DNA from: Membranipora membranacea
Lineage: Eukaryota > Bryozoa > Gymnolaemata > Cheilostomatida > Membraniporidae
Assembly (NCBI GenBank): GCA_914767715.1
Contig: OU612073.1
Coordinates: 21,020,001 to 21,080,000 of the forward strand
Reading direction: 5' to 3'
DNA: 60,000 nucleotides
The notes below the pieces were generated by a model. That model was not told the origin of the DNA, did not search any database, and was given only the letters and a program-made list of their open reading frames with translations. Within the stretch, counting starts at the first letter, position 1. The number at the start of each line of letters is the position of its first letter. The translations under genes and the position numbers were made by a program. Below, one piece after another: positions 39,848-51,385 of this stretch.

Positions 39848-41899
39848 CTAGATTTCGCTTCTCACATTTTTACAGGAAATTGTTTGTTTACTGATAGACA
39901 GAAAATAAGTGTACATTGTATTAATCCCAAAAAATGGAACCGGATATGGTTATATGATGGATGTTACTTTGAGTTGCTCCCTCTATCTTGTTGAATAGAT
40001 AACTCTAGTATAATCCAAATCTCTCACCATCAAGCGGGGAGAATTCCCGCTCATCAAAGTCAAAAGCAAAAAATACCCCCAAAGTATTATGTTTAATGTT
40101 GATATGATGTTTGATATCTGGTAGAGCTACACAAAACATCACTATCGCATCACATAAATTCCTCATACCTTATTGTGGGGAATTTCAGTCTTTGACTGTT
40201 ATATATATTAAGCACTGAAGACACATTCTATTCATACATTCTAATCATACATTCTATTCCTACACATGTTTTGTCTGTTATAATAATCCTTTATTAATGC
40301 TACGACTGTAACTATTTTTAGCAAGCTTACACTCTTCCCTCTTACACCTTGACACTTCACGTTTGCTAGCGGACAAGACTAAACGCACTGATTATCTTTA
40401 CTGAGTTATCCATTAAATCTTTGTAACTCTGTTAGTTTTAGTTAGATAGTTAGTACACAATAAAATCATAGTATAGTTGATAAACAACACATTTTTATGC
40501 CTGGCTGGTAGCCTTGTTTTAAACAGACTTTTCGACTGGCAGGTTGCCGTTAAGCCTTACGCGTTCATCAGAACAAGTTGGAGATCGGGAATAATTATGC
40601 CAAGCCCATGCTGGCTATCCTGACAAGATAGAATTTCCCGACATTATCTCACAAAACAATTTTATTTCCTACACGATTTGAGCTTACTGCAGCAGAAGAG
40701 GTATGGATGTAAAGATTCAAAGGTGTGCGGCTGCGCAGCCATCAGTGTCTGTTATCCATGCAACCTCCCGATAAGAACCAACACAAACAAGTCTATATGA
40801 ACTTTAGAAACGAACACACTGTTGATTAATTAATGCTTGCCACAAAACATCAAGCCCAACTGCAGTTTGGTCATCTTCAAGGCAGTTGTGCAAGCTTTCA
40901 TCTTCATTTGTCATGAGCATTTCTGATAACCAATATTGCAAGCTTTATACAAAGTAAAAAGCAACAGAGGACAGGACCATTTAAACATTTGTTTATGGTA
41001 AATCAATTTCGTTGCGAATAAAAATGTATATTTTTACATATATATATACTGGAAAATAGTTATCGCACTGGTCTTTGGATGATGAGCGATTAATTCTCAT
41101 TGTGCACTTTATTTTCACTGATCAAGTATATGGTGAGCAATATACATATAGAATCATGTGTTACAGTCCAGAATAAGATTATAGTTTAAATAAGATGAAA
41201 GTAATAAGACCACATTATATGTGATGAATATAAGGACAATCATTGACAAATACAGTGCGAAGAAAAAAAGTTCTGATCAGGTCTTTAGGGAAAAATGCTA
41301 TACAAATGCAAAAACACAAAGTTTTTCCTCGCAGCGCTGTTCAGCTCTTTGTTCTGACAAGTCCTTTGTAGCTCACATATTCGTCGTTCGGGATGCAAAG
41401 TATAATCCCATGTGGGCGGCAGCTTGTGTCATTATTATTTTTGCGACAAAAAGCAGATAACATATGGTTAGGTAGATGTTAAGGTCTGCAACATTTGTGG
41501 CCACCAAACACCGATCATGGTCATCAAGATTGTGCAAAAAAACACTTAGGCATAGTCTCTGGGTATTTTTCTAGAGCTTATGTGTGGTTGGTCGATAGAA
41601 AGGGGTGTGATCCTGTATATGATAGAATGGAAAGTTTAATGTGTCGAAAGTTGCAGTTGCAGTTGCAGAACGATACGGAAAGCTGGCTTAGATTTGGTTA
41701 TGATTCTCCCTACATGATGAGGCATTTCATGCGTCAGTCAAATTGAGTACCAATCAGTCCAGCATGGTGAGGGCATCACATGATATTTTCTTGTGCAGGC
41801 TGAATTTGATGGATAATGATTTGATAACATTTAATATCATGGAGTTGTCTACACAGCAGGTGGCAGTATATTCGGCTGCTGTCTGTTTGAGGGTGATTG

Positions 41900-42660
41900 T
41901 CCTTGAATTTGATGGTAGCTTTGCATGCAGCAGAGATGGAAATGGTGACTTGATCTACATTTTTGGTTGTAGATTATTGTGGCATCGTCAGCATAGGCCT
42001 ACATGATGTTAATTGTGTATCATTTTGCAGAGAAACCCATGAACAAAAACATTACCTGTGGCACACAAATACGCAGCTATAGAGATGGTGATGTACCACC
42101 TTTGTATCATACTAATGCTGGTCGTATATTTAGTTTCAGAAGTTTGTTGGTGGCGATGTCAGGTCTCAATCGGTTGAACGCCTTGTCAAGAAGGAGGGCC
42201 TGCACGACCAGAAAGTCTTTATTGTCACCTGATTTTGACGGTTTGCGAGACTTATCAGTGGTGTCAACTGCTGAGGTATATGCATACTTTCATGGTGGGA
42301 AGGTGGTGCTTGATTATGATCTACTCTGTTACCTTTCCAAAATGATATAACAAGGGACATAATCCAGATGTGTTTGAAATTTTCGATGAATTTACCTTGA
42401 TTATTGGAGTTATCTCTGCCTGCTTCCAAATTGCAGGAAACCTCCTGTTTTGAGTACATGGTTTATAATTCTAATAAATACATATATTTTTGGAGATCCA
42501 GACAGGATAATCAGATGAGTGTGTTTTCCTGATATTTGATAGCAACTAGAAGGTGTACTCATCAACTGTTGGCATGGTTTCAGCAGTGGGTATATTTGGG
42601 TGTTACAGGGTGGAGGACTGGAGGTGTCATGATTTTCCGAGTGATATGCGTTTAACTTCC
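41900..42660 (-). mobile_element. Decayed non-LTR (LINE) reverse transcriptase relic
   Basis: Read on the minus strand from about 42600 down, fragments in shifting frames match reverse transcriptase in the right order. These are a lead-in with SNIRKTHSSDYPVW, then P-A-I-W-K-Q-A-E-I-T-P-I-I-K (about 42432-42391), LLLDKAFNRLRPDI (motif A region, near 42200-42150), a CVPQ box (near 42060) and YADDA at 41995-41981 (motif C, catalytic Asp pair kept). Frameshifts and stops throughout show it is dead. Family-level naming would need a search. Forward-strand frames over the same region are shadows. Confidence 0.75.
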
Positions 42661-45000
42661 TGGCCTATCGGCCAAGATCAAAGTGTCACTGCCGATGTCT
42701 GATTAGTGCCAGTTCAGTTTTGGCAGCTCGCTGCACACCCACGTTCATGAGGTCTTCTATGGCCTCACCTCTAGTATGCCTTCTAGTTTTCTAGGATGTA
42801 TCACATTCTCAGTAAGAGGATTTGGGCACCTTGCATCCCTCTTGATTCCTTAGGGGCAGCCCAATCTTCTGTTTCTTACTAAACAGCAAACTGTTGTTGG
42901 ACTCACATATTTATTGTCAATATTATTTATCTTGGCAGCCAAGCTGTTTGAAGAAGCCTGCTCACATCACGGATCTTTTTGACATTCAGTCACCAGTTCT
43001 TGCTACCTGTCACAGAATGGTTTGTGTCTTTGTTTGTCAGTTTTCTCTTTTCCTTGTGTAGTTCATAAGTAAGCAGTTTGCCAAAGAAATCCTCACTGGA
43101 CATTTCTTACGGTGTGCCCTTCTTAAGTTTCTCGATTAATGGTGAAGATAAGGCGGGTTTGTATTGGTAATTTGATTGTCTTCTTTGGACAGTGCACAGA
43201 ATGTGTAATCATTAGATCTTTTACAAACAAGTCGTGATTTTAAAAAAACCGTCATTGATTAAGTGACTGAATGATCACACTCAGAAGGGAATATTTTTTC
43301 AATCTTGATTGCTCTGAATTCAGTATCGTATCTAAATACAAAGTTTTATTGCCGTCTCAAATTTCCAAAGACAAAACAAACGTTGAGTCAATACAAAATT
43401 CTATGGATAATGTAGACAGACTATAACGGTTGAATAGCATTACAATGTTTCTCATCTGGTAAATCTGGGAATCGACCTCTTCTCTCACTCTCAAGAGATA
43501 TCTTTAGCGCTCTGAGAAAGAAAGAACAACATTGTGTGGGATGCTATTTAATCTATATATTAGATTAGCCTGGATGTAGCCTACATGAATCTCTCTGATT
43601 GAAGCCTTCAGATCTTTCACACTGTGTGTGTATACCATAATCTATTGATTATTTATCACTTTTTTATACGTTATTTGCTGGCCATCCTTTTAAACACTGT
43701 TGACTCATGCCATACGTAATCTGCCAAAAAACCTGTATAGTGATTTAGTGATTGAATTTGCTATGCATTACAAAACTTTTGTGTAGAAAATCAATATTGA
43801 CGAAAGGTTATTTTACAAGCGGCCAAGCAAGGCAATGTTAGATATGCAAGATGTTATCTTCTAAACTACATTTGAGACAAAAGATCTTATTGGAAATCAG
43901 TACGCAACAAAGTTTTCGAGGGACTATCCCTTCGAGATTTCTTTCAAATTTTTTGGTACCTGTTTTGACAAAGTTGGTATATTATCGACAGGCTAATACG
44001 GACAGATGACAGATTTTTTTCGTTGATATAAATGATGCTGAAGGCCTAGTTTAGAGCTGAGGACATTAATGTGTACATCATGGATAAATATATCATATTA
44101 GTTTTTAGCATAGGTATCACTTAACGGGGCAGGAGGCAGTCAGCTGCTAGCTGCCAGGTGTCTTTTGCTGATGTTAAGCTGTGTGCGTCTTCTGTTTACA
44201 GGATTCTGAGAGACCAGGTCATGTTCTGAATTTTGTTCTTACTGTTCAGTACCAACAAACATTTAATTAGTCACTTAATGTGATGATAGACATTATTAGA
44301 AATAGTTGTGTTCATTCCTCCAGTTTTATTTCAGTATGATATGTGAGGATCAGAGTTTAAAAGTTGGCATCTTGACTGTCATATCGATAAATTAATCAAG
44401 CAACCCACTATCTACATTATCACAATATACCGACATTGCTGTCATGTGTCTGTCCAAAACTGTTCCTTTCCTGGGGACATGCAAATACACCTTTTTACAT
44501 CACCAACTATTGTGTCTGATATATAAACTGGTTGTAATAATAAAATGTGTGTCAAGTGAACTTATAATGAGCCTCGTCACAAACTCTAGTGTTTTTGCAG
44601 AACCACGATGCACTGTAAAATATTACTATTTGATTTTAGCTTATGGTTAGACCACACAAACCAATACTGGATGTACTTTTTATCTGCAACGGCATAACTA
44701 ATAGTATGTGAGCGAGGGTATCTCATGTGATAACCTTATCAAGATAGCCTGAGATCTCAGGATACGGTGTGAATGCGGCTCTCTACATAACTACACAATC
44801 AACTATTTAAAGCCCGGTTAGCCAAATATCTGAAATACGACGTCGATTGATATTATAGAATGCGAACCCCGCAGTGTAGTGATAGACTTATTTTCATTGG
44901 CTGATATTGGCTGATATTTCATGATTCAAGGAAATACACGCCTACCGCTATGACCATGACTACAGGATACGGTATTGATTTGTGCATAACTCAGCAAACA
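42661..45000. other. Intergenic stretch; no gene recognised
   Basis: No convincing exon was found. A minus-strand segment near 43.1 kb resembles a gag-like peptide (SSEDFFGKLLTYEL) but is too short and broken to name. It may belong to the same or another retroelement relic. Confidence 0.4.
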
Positions 45001-45059
45001 TTGAGTTGGAGCGCAATCCCATCATGCATTGCTGAGGGATGAACGGAAGTATCCTAGTT

Positions 45060-45255
45060 CTCTCTACAGCTTAGGTAAGCTCTTACAGTTTTACTTTTGA
45101 TGATTTCAACTTCATGCCAGAGCTTGAGACAATCATACATTCTATAAACAAGACGAAATCTGTGTTGTCTAATCAACTCCTATATAAGTATATGACATCA
45201 AATGATATCAAGCGTATTGGATAACATAATTTTAAACTCTGCTGTTTTTTTCTAG
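45060..45255 (+). other. Likely 5' UTR exon end and intron of the protease-like gene
   Basis: A strong donor (cttag|gtaagc, exon end 45074) and a pyrimidine-rich acceptor (tttttttctag, ending 45255) lie just before the ATG at 45271. They suggest a non-coding first exon upstream of 45074 and a 181-bp 5' UTR intron. No TATA box was identified with confidence. Confidence 0.45.
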
Positions 45256-45270
45256 ATTCTATGAGACAAG

Positions 45271-48068
45271 ATGGCTTCTCGTCGTAGGCAAGGCAATGTC
45301 ATCTTTCAACAAATAGAATTCAAAGCTGAAATCACTAATCGATGGCAAAATGACTTGAGTGTGGCAAGTGTACTAAACAGGGCAAAATCAACCTGTAAAA
45401 CATTATTTACGGAGGCTGCCATGATGGAAGGGATAAAGGACACAATGACCTCTATGTTTACAATGATTCAGCAGCTGGAGCTATACTTGTTCACAGGAAT
45501 CTCGAGCAAAGGAGACCTTGAACAACCCCATGGACTTATCAAGCAATGTATGGATCTGGTCCGCTCTGAAATTATTCCTCGTACTTCAGCTCTCTCCTCA
45601 ACAAGGGACCCTGTTTCTAGTGATGGCAATGCACTGCCAGTAGTGGCTGACAGACTGCCTAATGCACGTTTCGTCCTTGCTCAAATTCTCAGCTGTGATT
45701 TCAAGTTGGCCGACTCCTTTTTTTGTATGACTCATATACAGGAGATTGGACTAAGTGTGCTTACCTCACAACAGTTTGGTGGGAAAGCTATTGTGAATGA
45801 TTTGCCATCAATTCAGGCAAACCATTCCCAGAATCCAGCAATCGAGCCAAAACCTCCTAAAAGTAAGAAGGGGAAAAAGAGAGGAAATAAAGCACCACAA
45901 GTAAAATCTGAAAGAGACGTCACCAAAGAGCTTGATACAGGAAGCCAACCATTAGGTACACAGCTTATGCCTTTGTCACTCCAGCAGCACATCGATACTG
46001 TGTTGAATTGTGAGAAACAGTTAGATGAGGCACTGGCTGCCTTGAATGGTCATATCAAAAGCGAGAGGGCAAATGGTTCTTTTGACACAGTTGAGATGAC
46101 ATCCCTAATGAAAAGGCTCTATAATGAAATTGACAAGTTTATAGCAATTACTAGAATAGAGAAGATCGAACAGCATCTCCCTGATCCAAACTTCGGTGCA
46201 ACACAAGCAGCACATGACAGACCATCTGAAGCCAAAAATGTATCTGCCACTTCTAATGGTGATACTGCTGATAGCGTGACTAACGATTCAACTGAACACA
46301 ATGAGTCAGAGTTCGAGGAAAGTGACTTCGATGATGACTTTGATTTATTAGATCTTCTACAGAAGCCCAGCCAACCGCTGACGTACACAGAGCCCTCAGA
46401 TAAACTACTCGAGACAATGGACAGGTAATCCTCTTAGTCAGCAAACTCTGCCAGTCCATATTACAAAACCAATTTTGTGAAATGATACGTATATATTATA
46501 ATAAGGATACTTTTCATACAATGGAATAACATATTATGTGATCCTACTGACCCTTTACTTTAAAGACAGAACAGTGCTTTTTGGCCTACTTTTTTTCTGT
46601 TTAGCCAATGAAGAAGATTTAATTCTGGTCACTGATTGTTTTATTTGTGGTCTGAATCCCATTTTAGATTATGTGAGGAATCCGGAGTTGAAGACGCCGT
46701 TTGGTCGCACTCCCCCAAAGTGAAGAATCTGATTATTGTTCATGGACGAGGTGTGGACGGGGAAATCAAAATGAAGCTAGAGACAGAAATGAGCAAAAGG
46801 TTCCCTTCCCACCAATACCGGTTTGCTGAACTGGATTCAACATCAACAAATCTTAGCTGCGTTGTTCTGAAAAGAACCTGCAACAAGACTAAAGCTTCTG
46901 CACCCTGGAGTATCAGCGAGAAAGCAACGTGTGAAGCAGTTTTCACTGGCAAGCAGCCTCACAAGGGAGGAAGAAAATGTCACTTTGCTGCAACTTCTGC
47001 ACATCTCTTGTTGGACAAGGGTCAACAAAGTGAACTAGATTCGATAAGAAGTCAGAACTATCAGCTTGAGTTGGACTTTGCCAGACGAGAAGTGTATAAG
47101 CGAATGGATGAGTGCGTCTTTCAAGCAACTCTTCAAACAAATAACAATCAAGACCGTAACGTGCATCTCTGTAACCCACCACTAATAGGATTCAAGACAA
47201 ACTGCGTTATTGAGTCGCCTTTGCCTGAGAGTCAGCAAGATCCTATAAAACAAGTTCAGTCTGAGTTCATGAATGACATTGCGCTTATCCCTATTGAATC
47301 CGTTTGTGAGGAGGAAATAAGTGTGTGGGCCAATGCGAGTGAGATGACACTGTCAGGCCTGTATCGCCCTAACGCTGAGATGGTTGAGTCAATCGCAAAT
47401 GGGGAATACTCTGTATTTGCTAGCAAAGGACGGGAAGGGAGGACAGTGAGAATGAAAAAAACTGTCAGCAAAAAGCCAAACGGGGAATCTGCCATCAAAG
47501 GGTTGCACATACCTTTCATCCTAGAGGAAGGGTGAGTTGATTGCAGATTTGCTATGGTTTTGTAAGCATAATATAAATTGTTAACTCTTCGAGCAACCCT
47601 GTTAACAGCTTACAGTCAACTTATATAGCAGATCCTCGTTTGAGAAGGGGCTGGTCGGTGTATTTCAAACCAACCTGGGTTGGGGTCACAGAGACCCACA
47701 GAATTCTAGAAACATAATTATCCTTGTCGCTCCATCACAATTCATAACATTAACTTTTTCTCATTTTTAGCTGCGAGCCATTCCAAGAAGGAGATAGTGG
47801 AAGTGTTATTTATCTTAAGCTCCCTGGAATCAAAGATGGAAAGCAGAGCCAATACAATATGGCTGTTGGCATTCTGAAAGGCAACAGAGGCCAACTAGAG
47901 GAATATGTCTATGAGGCGGTTGTATTAGGAGCATGTATTGATGCTATCAAGCGTGATTACAGCCATCTTGTAGCTGATCTACAACTGTTGTCAAATGGAC
48001 CAGCTTTTCCTGATCGGAGGCGTGTAAAGTCGAAAGGCCCTGTACCCTCAAAAAGTAATATCAAGTGA
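45271..48068 (+). CDS. 771-aa protein with C-terminal trypsin-like serine protease domain and novel N-terminal half
   Basis: Exons 45271-46424, 46668-47531 and 47771-48068 join in phase 2 (2316 nt). The C-terminal part has the three landmarks of the chymotrypsin fold in order: CHFAATSAHLL (His497, as in TAAHC), NDIALIPI (Asp588) and EGDSGSVIY (Ser682), followed by MAVGILKG. Spacings of 91 and 94 residues fit a His-Asp-Ser triad. There is no signal peptide or zymogen cleavage motif. Residues 25-105 and 235-300 look alpha-helical. A basic NLS-like patch (PKSKKGKKRGNK) lies at 196-207, and a strongly acidic stretch (EFEESDFDDDFDLLDLL) at 347-363. This suggests an intracellular, perhaps nuclear, protease or pseudoprotease, in general style like FAM111. 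The N-terminal half matches nothing I recognise. The C-terminal tail is basic. Confidence 0.75.
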
Positions 48069-48540
48069 TTCATTCATGCTGACATTTGACTCAGGGATGA
48101 CTTGTGATAGTAGTGGATGGTTTTCCTGTCGATGAGGGTTTATTGGGAGATTAGGATTTGGTTTACAATTTGTCTTCTAAACTTACTTGATGTAAGATTT
48201 ACCATTCAAAGCCAATGTGCAATACGGAACTTAATCCAGTTGCTACACTTGCTCTACGTAACATTCAGATTGTCGGTGACCTTTTCAACCACTTCCTGAT
48301 ACGTTGGAGATGGTCTCCCCACGGGCAGGCTCACAATCACTTTAATATTCTCTTTCCAGCTTTGTAGGTTTTCTAATTCATAGCCAATAGCTCATAACTT
48401 ATATAAATATATTTTTTCTATTTCAATAATTTGAATTCGAGATTAAAGCTTTTGTTTGAATGCATTATAAACAATGTTAATGATAACAGAATTTTCTGCA
48501 GTCTGAAGCCTCAGTGCCCAGTTGTGAAGCTTTGTTAAGA

Positions 48541-48640
48541 AACTAGTAGGTTAGCTTAACTGATAATCACATATAAATTATGATCGGTCCCTGGCTGATG
48601 CCTCAGTTTGAACCCCACTATTTTTGGTTGCCTTCTTCAG
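48541..48640 (+). repeat. Possible tRNA-derived SINE fragment
   Basis: ggttagcttaactgataa (A-box-like) and agtttgaaccccact (B-box-like) lie about 50 bp apart downstream of the protease-like gene. No cloverleaf could be built by eye, so a SINE relic is only a suggestion. Confidence 0.25.
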
Positions 48641-49011
48641 ATCGACAAGTGCGTCTTCTTTCTTCACCATCAACCTCAAGCCCTAAGACCTAATCCAAGA
48701 CCTTATGCAACTGATTTATACAATCTGAAACAACAGGTTGAAGTAGGTACAATTATTCTCAACAAATTTGCATATAATGGAGATTGAGTTGTTTTGGGAG
48801 CTTGTCAGGTGACATCATCAGGACATAAATCTGGAGTGGTCTAAATGTTCGAGGTATGGAATTAAAATCCCTCATGTTAAGCCTCAATTACCTGAGCCAA
48901 TTTGGTTCTAATGGACCATCATTCTTAGCCAGGTTCTTATGAAAGACACCCATCACATGTTCATTTTGACACCCTCCCTATTTTGACAAACTGAATATCT
49001 TGCACTTTGCG

Positions 49012-49125
49012 GTATTGCCTCCCCATGCATTGAGAGGAGATAACCCCCAAGCAAAGAGTTACATTATTCAAGCAGGGAGTTTGGGACTCCCTGATTCAAG
49101 TAGTGCTGATTGATGCATAGATAGT
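49012..49125. repeat. Dispersed repeat copy carrying a palindrome insertion
   Basis: attgcctccccatgc.ttgagaggagataac...ttacattattcaa...ctgattga is shared with 53030-53100. This copy has an extra 28 bp: a palindrome cagggagt / actccctg (49073-49080, 49086-49093) bracketed by attcaag at 49066-49072 and 49094-49100. The other copy shows the site without it. Confidence 0.7.
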
Positions 49126-49273
49126 GCATTTCCGAACTCTTAACTTCTAGAACACTTCAGACTTCTATCCTTTTGATATCAAGTTCAGTGATCGTTGTAA
49201 CTCATGGTAAACATTAGTCTGAGCCATTCAGACTCTTGTCCCCCCCCCGGCTGACAGCCCAAGACAGGGGCAA

Positions 49274-50068
49274 TCATGTGCTATATTTCTGGCAGAGGTA
49301 ATGGAGGTTACCTGTACAGTCGTAGTCACACATCTTAAAATGGTGTTGTGCGATACACAAATCAACACATAGATGCCTCCCAGAGCCCACTCCATTGGGC
49401 TCCCCAGCAGCCCACGAATCTCTTGTGACATGGTTACCATTGCTGAAGAGGAACTCATGGGAACCAATGTGTGTCTAGCTCGCTCCTATCCACATATACT
49501 GATTCTGCCTCCCTGTAATAAAGCAGAAACTTTCATAAGGTACAAAAAAATGCTGTGATCAAACGCAGACAAAAAATATCACTGTTACCTTAAACTAGGC
49601 GTACATTAATCAGCATGTAGTTATACTCATGATGTTTTTTACCTTGCTGAATGCGCAGAGCATTCACATCGTTAAGCACATTGATAGAATCCACAATAGC
49701 TAGGTGTCCACCTCTGAACTTGCATTGTCTAGATGCTGCTAACCATGGCAATGTATTGCTACTAAACAAGTAGCAATCGTTACCCGCTCTCAACCAGCCG
49801 CTGGGACAAACACCTGTGAGGGAAGACCAAACCGACTTATTAATCGAATACATATATAAACAATTGAAGTTTCCTGTTATCCCCAGTTATTGAGGCTGGA
49901 ATAAGAACCAGCAGTTGGTAATAGTCACGTGAAAAACAGTAACAGTGTTTAAGAACCTTATGTCTTCCTACTCCAAAAAATCTACTATTTATACATAAAT
50001 AAGTTAAGTATTTACCTGGCCAAGTGTACCCTGTGGATACGCTGATCAGCAGCAATACAGACAGTACG
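49274..50068 (-). pseudogene. C-type lectin gene with in-frame stop in the lectin domain
   Basis: Minus-strand exons 50068-50016 (hydrophobic VLSVLLLISVSTG, part of a signal peptide), 49813-49643 and 49512-49274 join in phase 1. The frame gives a long-form C-type lectin domain: CPSGWLRAGNDCYLF, WLAASRQCKFRGGHLAIV, YMWIGAS, FLFSNGN, W-x-x-GEPNG, then CDYDC and YLCQ before a TGA at 49276-49274. EPN is the mannose-type calcium and sugar motif; the usual WND is replaced by MCD. A TAG codon at 49477-49475 interrupts the frame directly after WIGAS, where relatives have an ordinary residue. The downstream 66 codons are otherwise intact. This may be a recent pseudogene, a null allele or a base-call error. 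The first coding exon with ATG was not located. Confidence 0.75.
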
Positions 50069-50545
50069 CTAGAGAATAGAAAATATCACAATCATAGTTA
50101 CATGATAGCAATGAAGAGGTATAAAACACTCATTATATTTTTTCAAAAAACATACTCAGGAACGCCTTTGAGGATCCAAGCGTACACAAATGTGTTAGAG
50201 AAGTGTTGAGTTTAGGGTGGGGGGGATGGGAGGTAGTAAGTAGTAGAAGGTATGTCAATTTCTGAATTTTTCTTATTCACATTTGACAGCCAACTTAACT
50301 AGAAATGCTGCGATCATAAATGCCACAAAACTTCAGGGGTGTGGATGATATACACTCAGGTTGTCGATTGAGTTTATGTTGGATGGCCGATTGGCGATGT
50401 CATTAAAAGTGCTAATTGAAATGGCTGTTCTTTCCATGCCACCTATGAGGTAGACAGCCGGAGTATCGTTGTCCTATTATGTGGCAGAACTCCCCCCACA
50501 ATTATTTTCAGTGAATACAGCCATAGAATGTAGCGTAACAAAGAT

Positions 50546-51000
50546 GTTATGATTGTGGTATATTTATCGTGTAATGCAGATATACACTGATGATGAACAC
50601 TTTATCCAGAACTACCTCCACAGATGCCCCTCAGGTCGGCTCAGACACCCTAAATTCCGTACTGCCTGGGGCAAAGATTGCTTTTTGAGACACATGTGCG
50701 TTTATATTGATAATACAATTTTTTAACTACTTTTTAATAATATTATTTTTGCATGCAATGCAACTTCATTATTTTTTAGTAGAGTACGTGTACCAGCAAC
50801 CTTTTTCTCGCAAATTTTACAATTAGTGATAGAATACAAATCAATCAATCAATTATATATATTATAGAACAATAAGGGGTCCTCTCCATGCTCCCTCGCC
50901 TCTTTTAATCTGGCCTCACCGGAATTTGACCTCGCGCGCTGAGATCAAACACTCCAACCGCTCAGCCACGCTTGGCCGGTGAAGCTTGCAAAGCTCAGTG
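50546..51000 (-). repeat. tRNA-derived SINE-like element, copy 1
   Basis: On the minus strand, 50977-50912 reads like a tRNA head: tggctgagcggttgg is a near-perfect A box and ggtcaaattcc a diverged B box. The unit shares the edge sequence gttatgattgtggtatat (50549) and the motif gaagctt...agtg (about 50980-51000) with copy 2. Confidence 0.5.
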
Positions 51001-51199
51001 CAAAATAATCCAGGTGTTTAAATTTCATGATGAAGTGGGTGTAAGTAGTAATAAATAGGTAACAAAACAAGTTAAACCACCAAGAAGTAAAAAAGACAAA
51101 ATGCAAATTCAGTCATTTTTTTTTAGTTTTTGTTATTTTTACTGGCACTTTTGAAAACATTTTTTTGAAAATGATATAGATGCCAATAGGGTATTAAAA

Positions 51200-51385
51200 A
51201 GAAAATCCGTCTCCACTAGGATTCGAACTCAGGCCTCACGCTCATCAAGCATGTTATAATTGTGGTATATATAACAATATTATATTATTCTCATTCACCT
51301 CTCTGTTTCTTTTTTGGTCACCACCGGGAATCGAGCACCTAGCCACTCGGCCATCCAAGCTGCTGAAGCTTAGTGATTTTCATTG
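51200..51385 (-). repeat. tRNA-derived SINE-like element, copy 2, rearranged
   Basis: Minus strand carries tggccgagtggctagg (A-box-like) followed closely by gctcgattcccgg (B-box-like) at 51355-51318, and a second good B box (gagttcgaatcc) near 51220-51235. The edge gttataattgtggtatat (51254) and the end gaagcttagtg (51365-51375) match copy 1. Confidence 0.45.

Larger units (their letters stand above)
39274..41900. other. Intergenic stretch; no gene recognised
   Basis: No exon chain or conserved domain was seen on either strand. It contains an inverted repeat at 39655-39755 and a direct repeat at 39791-39847. Short open frames near 41.2-41.75 kb lack homology that I recognise and may be the decayed 3' end of the retroelement at 41.9-42.65 kb. 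Confidence 0.5.

Noticed and set aside
41221-42350. Series of plus-strand short open frames placed end to end
   Set aside because: The 42 kb part is antisense to a recognisable reverse transcriptase relic; no domain or exon phase support for the rest.
50912-50977. Functional tRNA gene on the minus strand
   Set aside because: A box is good but the B box is altered and no proper acceptor and anticodon stems form by eye; a SINE head fits better.
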